Positions 11,680-27,830 of a stretch of 64,000 nt of DNA are shown in pieces. Below the pieces are notes generated by a model, which saw nothing but the letters and a program-made list of their open reading frames with translations, was not told where the DNA came from and searched no databases. The DNA is from Isoetes taiwanensis (lineage: Eukaryota; Streptophyta; Lycopodiopsida; Isoetales; Isoetaceae). A program made the position numbers and the translations under genes. Every line of letters starts with the position of its first letter. Within the stretch, counting starts at the first letter, position 1. The stretch spans positions 17,457,418-17,521,417 of the forward strand of contig JAJEKV010000010.1 of assembly GCA_021234155.1 (NCBI GenBank). Reading direction: 5' to 3'.

Positions 11680-14200
11680 ATGCAAGCAAAAGGAATTCAA
11701 AAAGTAGATGGGAAATCCGACCAAAATGCAATGCGAAATTTGTTGAAAATGTTGAGAAATGGGGAAATATGTTTACATGAATTTGTGGTTGGGCCCATGA
11801 TGGAGGTCGGATTGGAGCTAAAAATGCATGCTTCATCCAATTCCTGGCCTCTCCGGCGAATCAGAGGGATAGAGACGGGGAGAGCTAAAAACACAAATGG
11901 GTGGCATGTATCGATCTGTCCGAGTTTGGAAAACTTTCCTTTGGCTTTTTTTTTTTTGTGTTTTTGCTTGGAGGGTTCTAAAACCCCAACGTGTCTTAAA
12001 CCCCGTATACGACTGCCCACAAAAATGCTTAAAATCTTTTTAGTAACTAGGGTATGGTCGCCATGTTCCGCGCACTTAAGGGGCAAATTGTCCTTAAACA
12101 TCCGGATTTCACCCAAATTTCGATCTGTCAATTTATTGGGATACCTAATGTTGTCCTCAACAACTTCCCAGAAGAAACTTTTCCGAAATTCAATCTCCAT
12201 TGAAAGTTATGGTGGCATCAAGAAGGGGGGGTCCAACGTCCACCCTCGCCTGTCCCCAAACCACACTTCGCGGTACCCGAGGCCTTCTTTAGCGGCCTTT
12301 ATGGCGTGCTAGCGCGCGGGAGGTGCCACGTACCGCGCACATGTTGCCACCTATCGCGCAATTGCTGGATCTGCACGCCACGCCCGCTCCCACTTCAGAG
12401 GCCACATCTCATTATTAGTGGCGGGCCTAGGTGCCATATACGAGGTCTAGGTCGCCCGGCTACCAATACGTATGGTACCGGGCGTTCGAGGTACATAGCA
12501 ATAGCAGAACCGCTGGTCTTTTGGCCCACTTCCGCCCGAATGAGGCTTAATTTCTCCACTCTAACTCCAATTCTTCACCCAATTTGGCCCGAACATTCCG
12601 GCCACGTGTCCCGGATGCCAATTAATTACATTTTGTAAAGGCCGGATTCTTGAAATCCTGGCCCATCATTGCGATTAAGCCCTTAAATTGAGCGATCGGC
12701 GGGGAAGATATCGCCATTTCCTTTCAAGCATCCGGGTTTTAAGCGTCGAGGTATGTTCTCGTGGTTACGATATGTTTTTGTTTCTTATCTTCCATTGATC
12801 TTGTGCTTTGTCGTTGTTGTTCACGGGGGTTAGGCGCCATGGATGCACGACGAACCGGTTATCCCGGTCCGTGGGAGGTCATGGATAGTGAGGGGTGGCG
12901 GGTATGATCCGGTCAAGAGAGCTTCTCGCCTCGCTCCGGCGGCGCCATCCTCCCCCCTGTTAGCTCCTCCTCCTCGACCTCTACCACTCCTAACTCTTTC
13001 AAGATTAGGAACTGTTTGGTGACCCCGGCGAGAGATCCTGGCAACGGTACTTCGGTTCTTACGTCGTCGAGGTATCGCCCGAAATAGTCTCTCAAGTTGA
13101 GCGGGCTCGTTCGACCCCGACCTGATCCACCTGCCAAATCATAATCACCGGAGGCGACCATGTGCTATTCCAAAGCCCCGTTGGTTAATTTTGTCTTTCT
13201 GCCCCTTTGTGCGAAAAGGCCCCCACGGGCGATCCTCGCCTCCTCTTGCTTCATGTTGTGAAACGGCCCTTCCGGGCATATTTTGTGCGGCGAGAGGGCT
13301 CAATTTTGTCTGAACATTATTTTTGTGTAATGGAATGATCCTGTTTTCTTGTCCTTTGTTGCGGTTCATTCTTTGTTCATTGTTTATGTTCACTTCTCTT
13401 GTTATTTATTTATGGTTGTGTTAGGTGTCGGGTCCATGCAAATGGCCCGAGAATGTGCAACAATCACTATTTTAATCGGTTCACTATCTTAGCCATAAAT
13501 CTTGTACAACAAGTTCACTATTTTCCTTCATATATTATGTACAATGAGTTGTCGACATGCTTAATTGTCTTGGGTTTCATCCGAAGTCTTGGATACACAT
13601 GCACATTGTCCATTAATAGCGATGCCAAATAAAAGGTGAACCGAATATTAAGATTACAACGTGACCAAACATACACGGCTATCGGTGGGTGTAGCTATGA
13701 ATGAGGTCCCCTCCCCAAACCTTGAGTTGGTCGGGTGACTCGAGCCATGTCGACCCTCCATATCCTTGCAAACCCAACATCCATCTCCTTTGCACGGCTC
13801 ACAATTCCGGTCCACCCCAATTTCCACCATTTCCACGATAATCCTTGCCTTGTCTATTGCGACAACTTTGGTCATGCTTTCGGGTCCCGAATTGGTCGGC
13901 GGCATAGTTCACCCATCCCCGGGTGTCCGGTCTCATTGAGTTGCCGTGACCAATGTCGGCATGTTGTCGCGTGGAGCGGGCAAGTCCCACCTCTTCATTG
14001 GGGGAATTGAGTGTGTTGATTGGGTTTGCTACATGCCTAACAAGAGGTATGCAACCCTCGATACTTACGTGATGCTCATGACCAAGATCACCCGGCGGAT
14101 ATGTGTGTCATCTAAACCGCACATGACTTGCTCTTCATCGGCATCATCAAAGGTTGGGAGTTCAGGTCTACCACGGGGACTAGCAGTGCAAGGGTTGAAG
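11680..14200. other. No gene seen; GC-richer DNA upstream of ABI3-like gene
   Basis: The promoter and 5' exon of the ABI3-like gene should lie in the first part of this stretch, but I could not identify them. From about 12200 to 13400 the DNA is richer in CpG and contains several short open frames in conflicting directions. None resembles a known family. The frames near 13650-14050 are also unassigned. Confidence 0.4.
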
Positions 14201-14208
14201 AGCACAGG

Positions 14209-16417
14209 TCAATTCACGGGGCGTCGATTTACAGCAATGGGTGCCCCAAGTGGACTTAACCCTTGTCTAATCCTAAGCCTGTTCCTCACCTGTAATCTTC
14301 TTGTCTTAACCTCCTCGCTCAACACCCTTTGAAAACCAAATATGGATGCCACTCTAGACAGCCCCCTTGGGTACATAAACTCCCTAAGCCTTGCAGCACT
14401 TGCAGCTTCCCTTTCATCAGCCAACTTCCTCATCTCTCTCTCATCCCTGTTAGCTTGTGCCCTCTTGGCAGCCTGCTCCCTTTCAGCCTTCCTCCTTGCA
14501 GCCTCAACCTTCCTTGCTGCCAGCTGCTCCAATTTCAATTTCTCGGCCTCTGCCCTTCTAGCCTGTTCTGCTCTCAATGCCTCACAAAAACCATCACTTG
14601 ATATGTGAACTCTCCCTCTCAGATCTGGGGCAAAGCCTCTCTTCCTTGCCCTTATGGTCTGTGATGGCATGCCATATGTTTGAGAACCTCCAACATCATT
14701 GGCATGCACCTGACTCATTACAGCAGCACCTTCAATGGGCAATTCATGGTTAGGTTCCACATGGCCAGCTTGTGGCACATGATCACCAACTGGATTGTGT
14801 GGCATTTGGTCATTCTGCACTTCATTTGGGAGTTGTCCTGGTAAAGCCTCCCATAGCTGGTGCACTTCTGCCATGTCAAACGCCTCCACTTGTGCCATAT
14901 CTGGATGGTAATCTTCTCCAGCTTGCTCCTGGCCTGCTTTGTAATGTCTTCAACATGCACCCTCCCAAACCTGGTACATTCTTGACCTGGCTTAACCTTT
15001 TCCTGGTCAAAGGGCGAGATACCAGTTGCCCTAAAACCTGCCTTGATGTTCTGGGGTGTGAGGCCGCATGCAACCGGCCCGGAAATCAATTACGCTATCT
15101 CCTCCTTCTTTGGTTCTGCCCCCCCCTTTGCTTACCATGTAGGCAGCTCTATGCCTCTTGAATGTTTGCCTTAAAAGGGCAAAGCATGCCACATCTAGAG
15201 GCTGAAGTCTATGAGATGTATGTGGAGGCAATAAGGCAAAGTGGATGCCCTTCTCTTTTGCCTCCAATATGACTTCCAGCTCTACATGACCCCATGACCA
15301 TCCAATATGATAAGGTGAGGCTGGTGCGGGGATACACCACACGGAACTCTTGCTGCAAAATGTGACCCATGACTTAAATTCGATGTCATCCAAGCCGAAG
15401 ATTGCCTGACTGAATGGCACCTTCTTCACATCTTGCAATATGATCTTGCCTCATGCGATTACCTTTGAAAATATACATGTTGGGGATCCTGTACCCCTCA
15501 GCATTAACACAAACCAAAATAGTAACCCATTCCCTATTGTTCATAACTACCTCACTCACCCTATTCCCCCCTTTCTAGCTATGATTTTCAACCCCTTCAC
15601 TTTCCCTCACGAATTCCGGTCTAAATCGGCATTCCATATCCTTGAGGCGGGGAATGCAAATTCAAGATAAATCTGCTTAAGCCCGGCATAGAAGTTGTCG
15701 AGGTTCTCCCCGTGTCATGGCACGGGCCCCGCCACATCTAGGGTTTACGGACTCCTTAGAGCCACTTCCCTGTGTCTTTGTTTAAAGAGCTTCCACCACT
15801 TCTTTTGCACGGTACTCCAGATTCACCACATGAGCCCCCTGCTCTAGCCATCTCTGCTGCCTTTTCCTTGACAGCAGATAGTGTGACCCCCATCCCTTGC
15901 TCTGCCATGCTAAGGGCCCAATTGACGAGCTCCTCCTCTTGGAGAGTTGTCAATATCTGTGGATGATTTGTTTGCTTGTGGCTTGTTCGGCCAGGTATAA
16001 CCAATCCACGATTGTGGACTCGGTATACCGGACCTCCTAGAAGCCTCTCTAATTGAAATGCCATATTAAACTTACCTCTTGAGGGATGTCGAGCATTTGC
16101 TCTTACGTCCATTGACCTCTCCTACTCGGCCTCCTTGGCATTGGACTGGTAGCAGCACTGACCTGTGGTGCCCTCCTCTTTGTCCTGGGCGCGCAGACCC
16201 TCTTGGATGATGCCGGTCTCCTGGTACCCCTTTCAAAGATCAGTTCTCTTCCGTTGCCCTCGTCGAAACCATGGCTATCTTCGTGTTCTTCACAGCCTCC
16301 TCTCGATAACATTTGAACTGTGAAAGGAGGGCGAGATTTTATGGCCATGGAAGCCATAGCGGGTGTCGGAGAATTCAATTTCGAAGAATGCAATCGAGTG
16401 CAAGCTTTGGGCGCCAA
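14209..16417 (-). pseudogene. Pogo-like DDE transposase pseudogene
   Basis: The minus strand reads in broken frames as a CENP-B/pogo-type transposase. A basic N-terminus (16417-16103) is followed by an HTH region (TLQEEELVNWALSMAEQGM, about 15970). The DDE_1 core then follows, with RVSEVVMNNREWVTILVCVN, the second catalytic Asp block LDGHG at about 15310 and LLPPHTSHRLQPLDVACF. A charged coiled-coil tail rich in Ala, Arg and Glu lies at 14600-14340. The reading frame shifts inside the GGGG run of LDGHG, and other stops are present, so it is inactive. Tc1/mariner-pogo elements insert at TA. I could not find the TIRs. Confidence 0.7.
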
Positions 16418-17400
16418 ATCGTTTCAAACCCGCATTGAATTCGTTTCAAATCGGCATGCTCGGGGTATTTTCTTCAACACGGACGTGGTCATCTAGTGCA
16501 CGAGCGTGGTCATCTAGTGCACGGTGCCAGGGACATTCAAGTCACGACAGAGGTCATTGCAGGCACGGATGATGGAACTTGGTGTCTCGGTTGAAGGAAA
16601 ACCTAGATAACGACACCTGGCCACCAGCCGACGACACCTGGACGGGGATACCCATGGCTGCCTGGCGATAACCAGCGTAGGGACGGGGGGTTTACCGTCG
16701 CTCTGAGGTGGGGTCACGGCAGCAGGCGACCATACCCTAGTACTATAAACCCCATCCCTAGAGAAAGAGAAAGGACCCAAAATGTCAAAATATAATAAAA
16801 TAAAATAAAGATTAAATTTATATGGGGGTAGGGCCAATACACATGACAATAACAATGGAAGAAAACACCACACTAGAACTCTATTCTCAAAGTGGCACCC
16901 AGTGGTCCATAGCACATTGACCATGTCTATTGACAAATAGATAAAACTTCACATTCCCCCATGTTGTCCGAATGTCTCGGCTATGCTTGCATAACATATG
17001 TCATGCTCACGTAATAGATGTCGATAGGATGGTTATCGTCAAGCTATTTCGAGTTGTTCAAGATCTGAATACAATGTTATAATACTTCAATAATGTATTG
17101 TTTTGCTCATTCGTCGTAAAGCACATGTTTGGAATCAATTGCAAGTTGTCTTCTACTTGGTTTCTATTTCATGTATTGAAATTCCGTGACATCTATGTTT
17201 CTTGTTGTTGGGTTTTGATTCCAACACATCGACAACATATGATTTGCCTTTAATGTTTCAACACATAGGATGATAACGTTTGTCTTATTATTGTATAAAG
17301 GGGAAAAGAACACAAGATGAATTAGAAGAGGAGCGAAGGAAACAACATACTCCTTCCATACACTAGCTTGTGAAAGAACAACTTCATATTAACATTTATG
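16418..17400. other. No gene seen
   Basis: The first 350 bp are GC-richer and may belong to the pogo-like element. The rest is AT-rich. No coding or RNA gene is recognisable. Confidence 0.4.
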
Positions 17401-17404
17401 CCTA

Positions 17405-17446
17405 CAAGAAATTTATCGCGGCGGCCTTGGCCGCCGTGAACATTTC
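17405..17446 (+). repeat. CACTA-like terminus with GC palindrome
   Basis: The sequence CTACAAGAAATTTATCG runs into a perfect inverted repeat CGGCGGCC-TT-GGCCGCCG at 17419-17436. A relative lies inverted at 6775-6813. The CTACAAGAAA start resembles the plant CACTA terminus CACTACAAGAAA, but the leading CA is missing and no partner end or transposase was found. Confidence 0.4.
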
Positions 17447-17449
17447 TAT

Positions 17450-17855
17450 AGTTCCAACTCTATAAAGTTGGACTAACCTTAAGCAGACCCTTCTTTATCT
17501 GATAGTAAATGGACACTCCTCCTTTATCTGATAGCAAGTAGACATTCTAAATATTACCACGGTTGAATGCAATAAATAGACTTTAACTACATCAATAGAA
17601 AGAACAAAAATTGAATCCATGTTATTGCCTTATGGGATAAATCATTTTTTTAGTTCCAACTCTATAATGTTGGGTCTTATCGTAAGCAGACCCTGATTTA
17701 TCTGACAACAAATAGATATTCCTTCCTTATTTGATAGCCAATAGACATTGTAAATATTACCATCATGGAATGCAATAACTAGACTTTAACTAAATCAATA
17801 GAAAAAACACACAGGAATTGAACCCGTGTTCTTGTCTTGTGTTTTGGTTAGTGCC
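17450..17855. repeat. Tandem duplication of ~200 bp
   Basis: Two direct copies begin TAGTTCCAACTCTATAA (about 17449 and 17651) and continue through GTAAGCAGACCC or TTAAGCAGACCC, ATTTATCTGA and GACTTTAACTA. Their divergence shows the duplication is old. The second copy ends in ACACAGGAATTGAACCCGTG, which resembles a tRNA T-arm on the minus strand, but no tRNA fold could be completed. Confidence 0.7.
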
Positions 17856-17859
17856 CATG

Positions 17860-19070
17860 AGTAGATGACGAACTAATTACACTATCAGTATGTAGTTTAT
17901 ATGGTTTATGATGAGGTAAGCAAAGGGTACCAGGCAGGGTCGAAAAAGGAAAGGCAGGCAGGAGGATTTTACTGGATAGAATATGAGGCCTGTGTCTCTG
18001 ATTCTGCAACATTCTGCAGATTTGTGCCCCAGATTTAAGGGCAGTAAATGGATATGATTTTGCTGCATAAAGGGTAGCGGCTGGCTTTACAGGCTCTACG
18101 CCTACGCCAAATGAGTAGATGAAGAAAAGTACAACAGAATTTGAGTAGGAACTGGAACAGCGGCGGAAATAGGTTCAAGAACATCCAAGGTTCTCCAATT
18201 ACTTTTGTTTTTCTTTTGAATCTTCTTTCTTGAACAGAGCCTGAGCCTGTCGGCAGACATAGCGGAATGCAGCCATGGCTCAAGATGCTGCCGATTATGG
18301 CAAATGATTTTTTTGCAGACTTATTCCACACGATTTTTATTAACTACTAACACCTACAGGGTATCTTAAGATCCTATTCAGATTCGTTTGTTGCCTCAGG
18401 CTTCCCATACAGGTTCTAATTCGATAATCTATCCCGGGCTTCCCATACAGGTTAATCTATCTCAGGCTTCCCATAGAAGGTTCTATTTCGATAATCTACC
18501 ATCAAATTTTGTTGAGTGTCAGTTCTGGGCAGTCACAGATTGCCTCTGGAGCAGTCTGCCATGGGCTAAGATCTAAGCACCGATGAACAGATGAAGCAAT
18601 TCGTCACGAAAGAAACAGCATGTATACCTTATATCAAGAGGAGGAATATGGAGCGACATACACTCGAAATGTGGCCATCTATCTCTATTTATACCCAGAG
18701 GAATCCAAATAAAAGCTTACACGTAGACTGGATTCAACAGAATTCTTTGATAAATCTGAACTGGATCCTCCACCATTGCCAGATACAGTTATATTGCCAC
18801 GAAACAGAAATCCTAGACATTTGCATGCAAATCTGCCCACTATTCTATTACCGATTTAATCACGAAGCCATTAATTATCGGTTTCAAGGCTCTGCCATCA
18901 TCTTCAGATATGGATTTTTAAGCTTTAGGCACCCCATCGGGGTGGGAATCATGGATACTGAAGATTGGATAGAGGATACCGAAGGTTTGAACAGCTGTAT
19001 GATGCCGGAGGTAACTCAACCATTACAGATCCATCACACTTGACAGCTGGGTAAAAGTATGCTGGTGGGT
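17860..19070. other. No gene seen
   Basis: AT-rich DNA with a few short frames. A short imperfect repeat, GGCTTCCCATACAGGTT, occurs twice near 18400-18450. Nothing is assigned to a family. Confidence 0.4.
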
Positions 19071-19075
19071 ATCAA

Positions 19076-19099
19076 AAGCATGCGTCCGGACGCATGCTT
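19076..19099. repeat. Perfect 24-bp palindrome
   Basis: The half-site AAGCATGCGTCC is followed directly by its reverse complement. It lies about 25 bp inside a GGGTA sequence at 19050, just upstream of the Sola-like transposase copy 2. It could therefore be a subterminal element of that transposon, but the matching right end was not found. Confidence 0.6.
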
Positions 19100-21648
19100 A
19101 TAGCAGGTTTTTAGCCCGCTTAAAGCACCCCTGCTTTTGCTTAATTTGGGTGCTGGTGGGCGTAACTGCCCGTCATTTTTTTGACGCCCTTCATGTACTC
19201 GCACGTCCGCCTCACCAACGAACCGTTAGGAAAATGATTGTGGGATTTTGGCTAGATTTTCGCGCGAGTGGTAGTACGTTGCAAATTCGATCGAGTGCAG
19301 AACTACTTCGATCTCATGGCCCGCGCAAATTCTCCCTCCAATTCACTTATTCTCCCTCTCTCAGGAATTTCATGGCGCTCCCTGATACCGGCCTGGAGCC
19401 AATCACACGTTTAGCATTGGATTTTCGGCCTGATGAATTCCAATACAGTGTTCCAGATTTGTTGAATGTCAATGCAACACAGGAAATATCGCGTGAAGAT
19501 CCAGTTTCCTCTGCAATTTACAAGAAATTGGATGCAGAGAGAAAGAGAGAATACAGATTACGGAATAAGATGAGAAAAGCAGCAGTTGATCGGGAAGATC
19601 TGAGCATGAGACGCAGGCAAGAAATAGCCAAGCTTGTAGTTGATTACTTCAACAAGCTCACCAAAAAGCATTCACCCGAACTCAAGGCCGATGTGATGAA
19701 GAGGGTGGTTCATCACCACGAAATGGAAATCTCAGAACCTGGAATTTTGCCAAATCCAAAGGAGTGCAAGACGGCGGGGGTGTTGCTCAACAACTTGAAA
19801 CAGATAATGGCAGCCACAAAGAGGCAAAGGAACCATATTTAGAGAGCCAGAACCTCGACACTGGTGATGGCTTCTTCCACAAAATCTAGATGCAATTCCA
19901 CTATGGCAGGGCTGTTAGGTACATCTAATTCTTGCTTTCATGCCTGTGCTTCTTTATGCTTTTAAGTGCTTGTATCTGCTGAGTGATGCTGGCTGGGATA
20001 TGTTCATTGATTAATGTGCAATATTTCTTATGATAGGTTGCATGAGGTCAACAATTGCAACTGTTGCATTAAGAAAATCGGAAGCCGTCCTTGGAAATGG
20101 TCTGTGGTCTTGCTTCCAAAGGAGGTTGAGGTGCGATTCTCTCACCCCTGCTTGCAAGCAATAGCAGAGTCTCTCCTTGCAAGAAATATGTTGTGAACAC
20201 TGTTGGGGAGTCAGGCTTCCAAATTTCTTATCCCTTGCACCTTATGGAGGTCACACAGGTATAAGTTTCCATACAAAAGGCCCTTGCTATTATTGCATAA
20301 ATATTTCTAACCAAAGGCCACCATTCAGCTGCAGCTATTTCAACAATACAAAAAGGCACATCCTGAACACCCTGTTTGCTTAAAGGCTTTCGAGAAGTTG
20401 AAGACTATTTATGTAAAGAAAGTATCAGAAAGGGAAACCTAACATTTGCATATACCATATGAAGTTGGAGTATGCCGGGTAGCCCCCAATGCATTAAGGT
20501 CGTGGCCGGATTTCATGGTGAAGAGTGCAAGTCTTTGTTCGCGGGTCTGTGGACCTAGTGAGAAGTGTCCGGCGGTATATCTGGGATGACCGCTTGATGC
20601 GTAAAATGTCGGAAGTGTGGCATAAAAAGTCTTCCTAAATGTCCAAGAGAAAGAGAGAATCATGAGTTCTTGCTTGAATGGAAAACGTTTGAAAAGGTAA
20701 TACTCTCTTTATTGCATCTTTGAAACATCTTTGCTATGTCTTTGTCATCCGCCGAATCTTTGCTTTTGTGCTTTCAACTTTGCGCTAATCTTCTGTTTTA
20801 TGTATCTGCACCTTGTTCTGATTCCATTCCCGAGACGTAAGAAGCCGGTGGAGTTGCGAGTTACCGCTGCGTTACCAAAGGAAGTGCCGGTGGCGCCAGA
20901 AAAAAAAAGATCCAATGCCACCAAGAAGGGAAACAAAAGTAAGACATCCAAGGTAGCTGGTGGGACACAGCCTGAAGCTACAGCACAAGCTGAGAAGAAG
21001 GGAAACAAAAGTAAGAAATCCAAGGTAGCTGGTGGGACCACGGTCACGAAGGCTGCGACAAGAAGAGACCTCAAATGGCAAGGGGAAAAAAAAAAGGACC
21101 AAAGCCGGTCCTTAGATTGTCTTACAAGAGAACGCGGCGATGAAGGATTTCATTTCATATCCGTGTTCCACATTGAAGATATTCGTGCCACACAATTCTG
21201 AGGGGCTAGATGGCGAGGCCATGCAATTCGGGAGTTGCCCGGACAATATCCAAGATGGCACCATTGTTTTACGTAATTGATTTTGCGAGAGAATTACAAA
21301 GATAAAAATACAAAGGGAGGTTCAAAGCCGGCGTGGCACAATGACCAGATAACAATTCTCGTCCACATCACGTATAGGATGGACATCAGTTCTGGGATCA
21401 GAAAGCTATTGAAGGAAACCCATTTTTACTTGAGTGATGACAAGATTCATGACACTCTTTTTGTGCAACACTGTCTTAGAAAGCACAATTCATGGCTTGT
21501 ATCAAATGGTGTAGAATTCTCCAGGCATATAGTTTGGTCAGATGGTTGTTCTAGCCAATTCAAATATGCCCGGCCATTCTATTTCCTACCAAGATATCAC
21601 CATGAGCTAGGGACGGAAATAGCATATGGAATTTCTTTGGGACAGCCC

Positions 21649-25375
<3,727 letters not shown>

Positions 25376-25542
25376 GGACAGCCCATGGTAAGGGAGAGCA
25401 CGATGGGCAAGGGGCAGTCCTTAAAGGGGCATTCACTAGAGAGCAGCTCAAGTATGATGGGATGAGATTTAGGGGTGATGCTGATGCCTGTGAATTCGCA
25501 ACTCGTTGGAATGAAGGTACCAACAACGGGGACATCAAAAGG

Positions 25543-25711
25543 TATTATGCTTTCATCTGCTGTATTCTGTTGAGTAGTGCTGCCTGTAAACTGCTGTACT
25601 GTGCTGAATAGTGCTTTCATGTGCTTTAAGTGCTGTCTGTGAACTGCTGTAATGTGATGAGTAGTGTTGTATTATGCTGCCTGTGAGCTGCAATACTTGT
25701 TGTCTCCTTGC
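25543..25711 (+). repeat. Intron built of degenerate GTGCTG/CTGTGAACTGC repeats
   Basis: Between AAAAG/GTATTATG and TTGCAG/GTACTTC the coding frames of Sola-like copy 2 join as GDIK-RYFWVIRKDD, so this is an intron. It consists of imperfect copies of a unit like GTGCTG-CTGTGAACTGCTGTA. Confidence 0.55.
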
Positions 25712-26374
25712 AGGTACTTCTGGGTAATTAGAAAGGATGATGTTGATAGGACAGACCGGCTGGACTGTGCCAGGGTGGAAGGGACCAAGCAAATACACAG
25801 CATTTGGACATACTTGGCCAAATCAAGTACAAGGGTGGCTCATAGAGGTTTAAGTTGTTTCTGTGGTAACTGTTTGAAAGGAAACTGGTCATCTTGTGTG
25901 AACAAGCACAGGTTGAAGAATTGGAAATATGTTACACTAAAGCCAGATAAGTCTACTGGTGAAGGCACTGAAGACGAAATCGATGAGGCATTTTTTGAAG
26001 GTGATGGAGAATGGCTTAGTGGAAACATAGAGGAAGGTGATAACTTTGCTGTTGTAGCCGAGAGGGGAAATCAGGAAAATGCAGATTTCTATGTGGTGAA
26101 ATGTGTTAAGCCGAGGCATATCCTTGACAGAATTGTCAAGGATAGTTGGGGTCAGACCTTCAATGTGGATGAACATGTGTTGGCTGGTTTGTACTATGCT
26201 GTCCAGCCCGATGGTAGTTGGGAGCTACTTGAAGACAAAGGCCTGACCTTCTAGTACAGTCATCACGTATCAGCTATCAAGTTTGAGATGAATCAGATTC
26301 CTGGCACCAACAGATTTTCCCTTGAACAGGCTACTCACCAGATGATCCTTGACAGTCTGCCATATGAAGGTTGA

Positions 26375-26840
26375 ATATGCTTTGACCTAGTTGTTTTATC
26401 ATTTTAACAGGTCTGTAGTTACTTGTTTACTTGTCTCAAATTTTGATGATTGTATTGGAGACAATGTTTGTGAGACAATGTTCAGAGTTTCCCTTAAGGG
26501 GCGAATCTTCGCAAAGATGCTATATTTAGTGATTTTTTTAAAAGTGAATACGAAGGTCGATTAGGCCCTGTATTAAATTTTTTTTTAATGGTTCGCCAAC
26601 CTTTCGACGGTGAAGGTTCCCGCCCAGGTTGGAGTCGCCAAGAAGACTACGGCAAGATTAGTCCAGTTCGCCTAGATTTTTACACCTATTATTGGATTTC
26701 AACTTGATTCGCCTCTTACCATACAAGGCCATTGACAAACTTTTGTTTGTAAGCTTGGGAAGTCTCTTTCTTGGCCTCAACCGTAGAGTTTTTCTAAATG
26801 AAATCAAAAGCTATTTGCAACCTGGCCTCTTATTTGATAA
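26375..26840. other. No gene seen
   Basis: This stretch lies between the end of Sola-like copy 2 and the GH17 pseudogene. It should contain the right end of the Sola-like copy. TTAAGGGGCGAATCTTCGC near 26495 is a candidate, but it has no matching partner upstream. Confidence 0.3.
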
Positions 26841-26847
26841 CCGTGGA

Positions 26848-27830
26848 ATGCCTTTGTATGGTTTCTTGCTTTTCCTGTGTGTGTATGGCATGCTATGTTA
26901 TTTTCGTTACAACTGGCATTGTAGTATTTTTTTTGGAGTAAATGCAACTCACAGAAGATAGAAGATGAAAATGATGACTAATCTTGCATTTGTCTATCTA
27001 CAGGAGCAATGTTGTTAAGTACGTCAAAATCCGTACGTTTAAAAAACGTTTTTCAAGATTTTTAAAAGATTTTTAAAAATTTTGAAAAAAATCTTTAAAA
27101 ACGTATTTCATATAAAATACGTTAAAAATCTTTAAAATCCTTTAAAATCCTTAAAAATCTTTACAAATCCTTAGACTATGATTTTTTTATCCAAATATAT
27201 GATATTCTTGAACTTATTTATCTTTGTATATAAAATTCTTATACTTCTTAACCTCTATAATAATGTTTTTCTGAACTTTCTTAAGAGTTGCATGGCAAAA
27301 CAGCTATTGTATCTTTGTACTTGAACTTAATAGTTTCTAATAGTAGCATAAGCTTCTGATTTATTTGTCGGCATGCTACGTCTTATAATTTGTAGCAAAA
27401 ATGTGCATTTTAATAGTAGCAAATATGTCCAATAAAGCAGTGCAAAGAATGTGCAATTTTTATATTTTTCATTTTTTGGCCATACCAAATCATAAAAATC
27501 CTTTAAAATACGTGAGGATTTTTATAGAAGTACTTTAAAAATAAAAAACGGGTTTTTTAACAACATTGTACAGGAGCAAGTTCTATTGGTGTTTGTTATG
27601 GACTAGATGGTGATAATCTACTATCACCAGAGAAGGTGGCTCAGCTTCTTCAATCAGAATCGATTTCTAAGGTTAGCCTATTTGATGCAGCAGATCTAAA
27701 TGTCCTTCAAGCATTTAGAAATACATGCCTAGAGATAATTGTTGGAATTAAGAACTGAGAGATTTCAGACATTGCACATTCAACTAGTGCTGCAGATGCT
27801 TGGATTGCAAGGATGGCTTACAGGTTTCTT
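26848..27830 (+). pseudogene. GH17 beta-1,3-glucanase pseudogene fragment
   Basis: Exon 1 (from 26848) encodes a signal-peptide-like MPLYGFLLFLCVYGMLC. Exon 2, from 27574, reads GASSIGVCYGLDGDNLLSPE, then VAQLLQSESISKV, LFDAADLNVLQAFRNT and EIIVGIKN. This is the N-terminal third of plant GH17 glucan endo-1,3-beta-glucosidases, which act on callose in the wall, and the exon split after the signal peptide is typical of that family. A TGA follows GIKN, further stops appear by 27840 and the catalytic region is absent. The intron contains a hAT MITE (27007-27568) placed exactly on the acceptor site. Confidence 0.7.
27007..27568. mobile_element. hAT-type MITE with 8-bp TSD
   Basis: A 562-bp non-coding element with 12-bp perfect terminal inverted repeats (CAATGTTGTTAA and its complement) and the direct repeat TACAGGAG at 26999-27006 and 27569-27576. 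The subterminal DNA is made of AAAATCCTT/AAATCTTTAAA repeats and ACGT-containing motifs. The 8-bp duplication is the hAT hallmark. It sits on the TACAG/GAG splice acceptor of the GH17 exon 2. Confidence 0.85.

Noticed and set aside
12840-13160. Small gene starting at ATG 12839 on the plus strand
   Set aside because: Stops interrupt it quickly, composition follows the local GC content and no family is recognised.
13640-14200. Gypsy gag zinc knuckle on the minus strand (CRNRQGKDYRGNGG and CKGDGCWVCKDM)
   Set aside because: Cys spacing does not fit CCHC, and no adjoining protease or reverse-transcriptase sequence was found.
17800-17880. tRNA gene on the minus strand near GGTTCAATTCC
   Set aside because: Only the T-loop-like string is present. 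No acceptor, D or anticodon arms could be paired.
20731-21201. Separate Lys-rich nuclear protein gene
   Set aside because: Its frame and KKG...KPV...L pattern align with the spacer between the Cys cluster and core of the Sola-like transposase, so it was assigned to copy 2.
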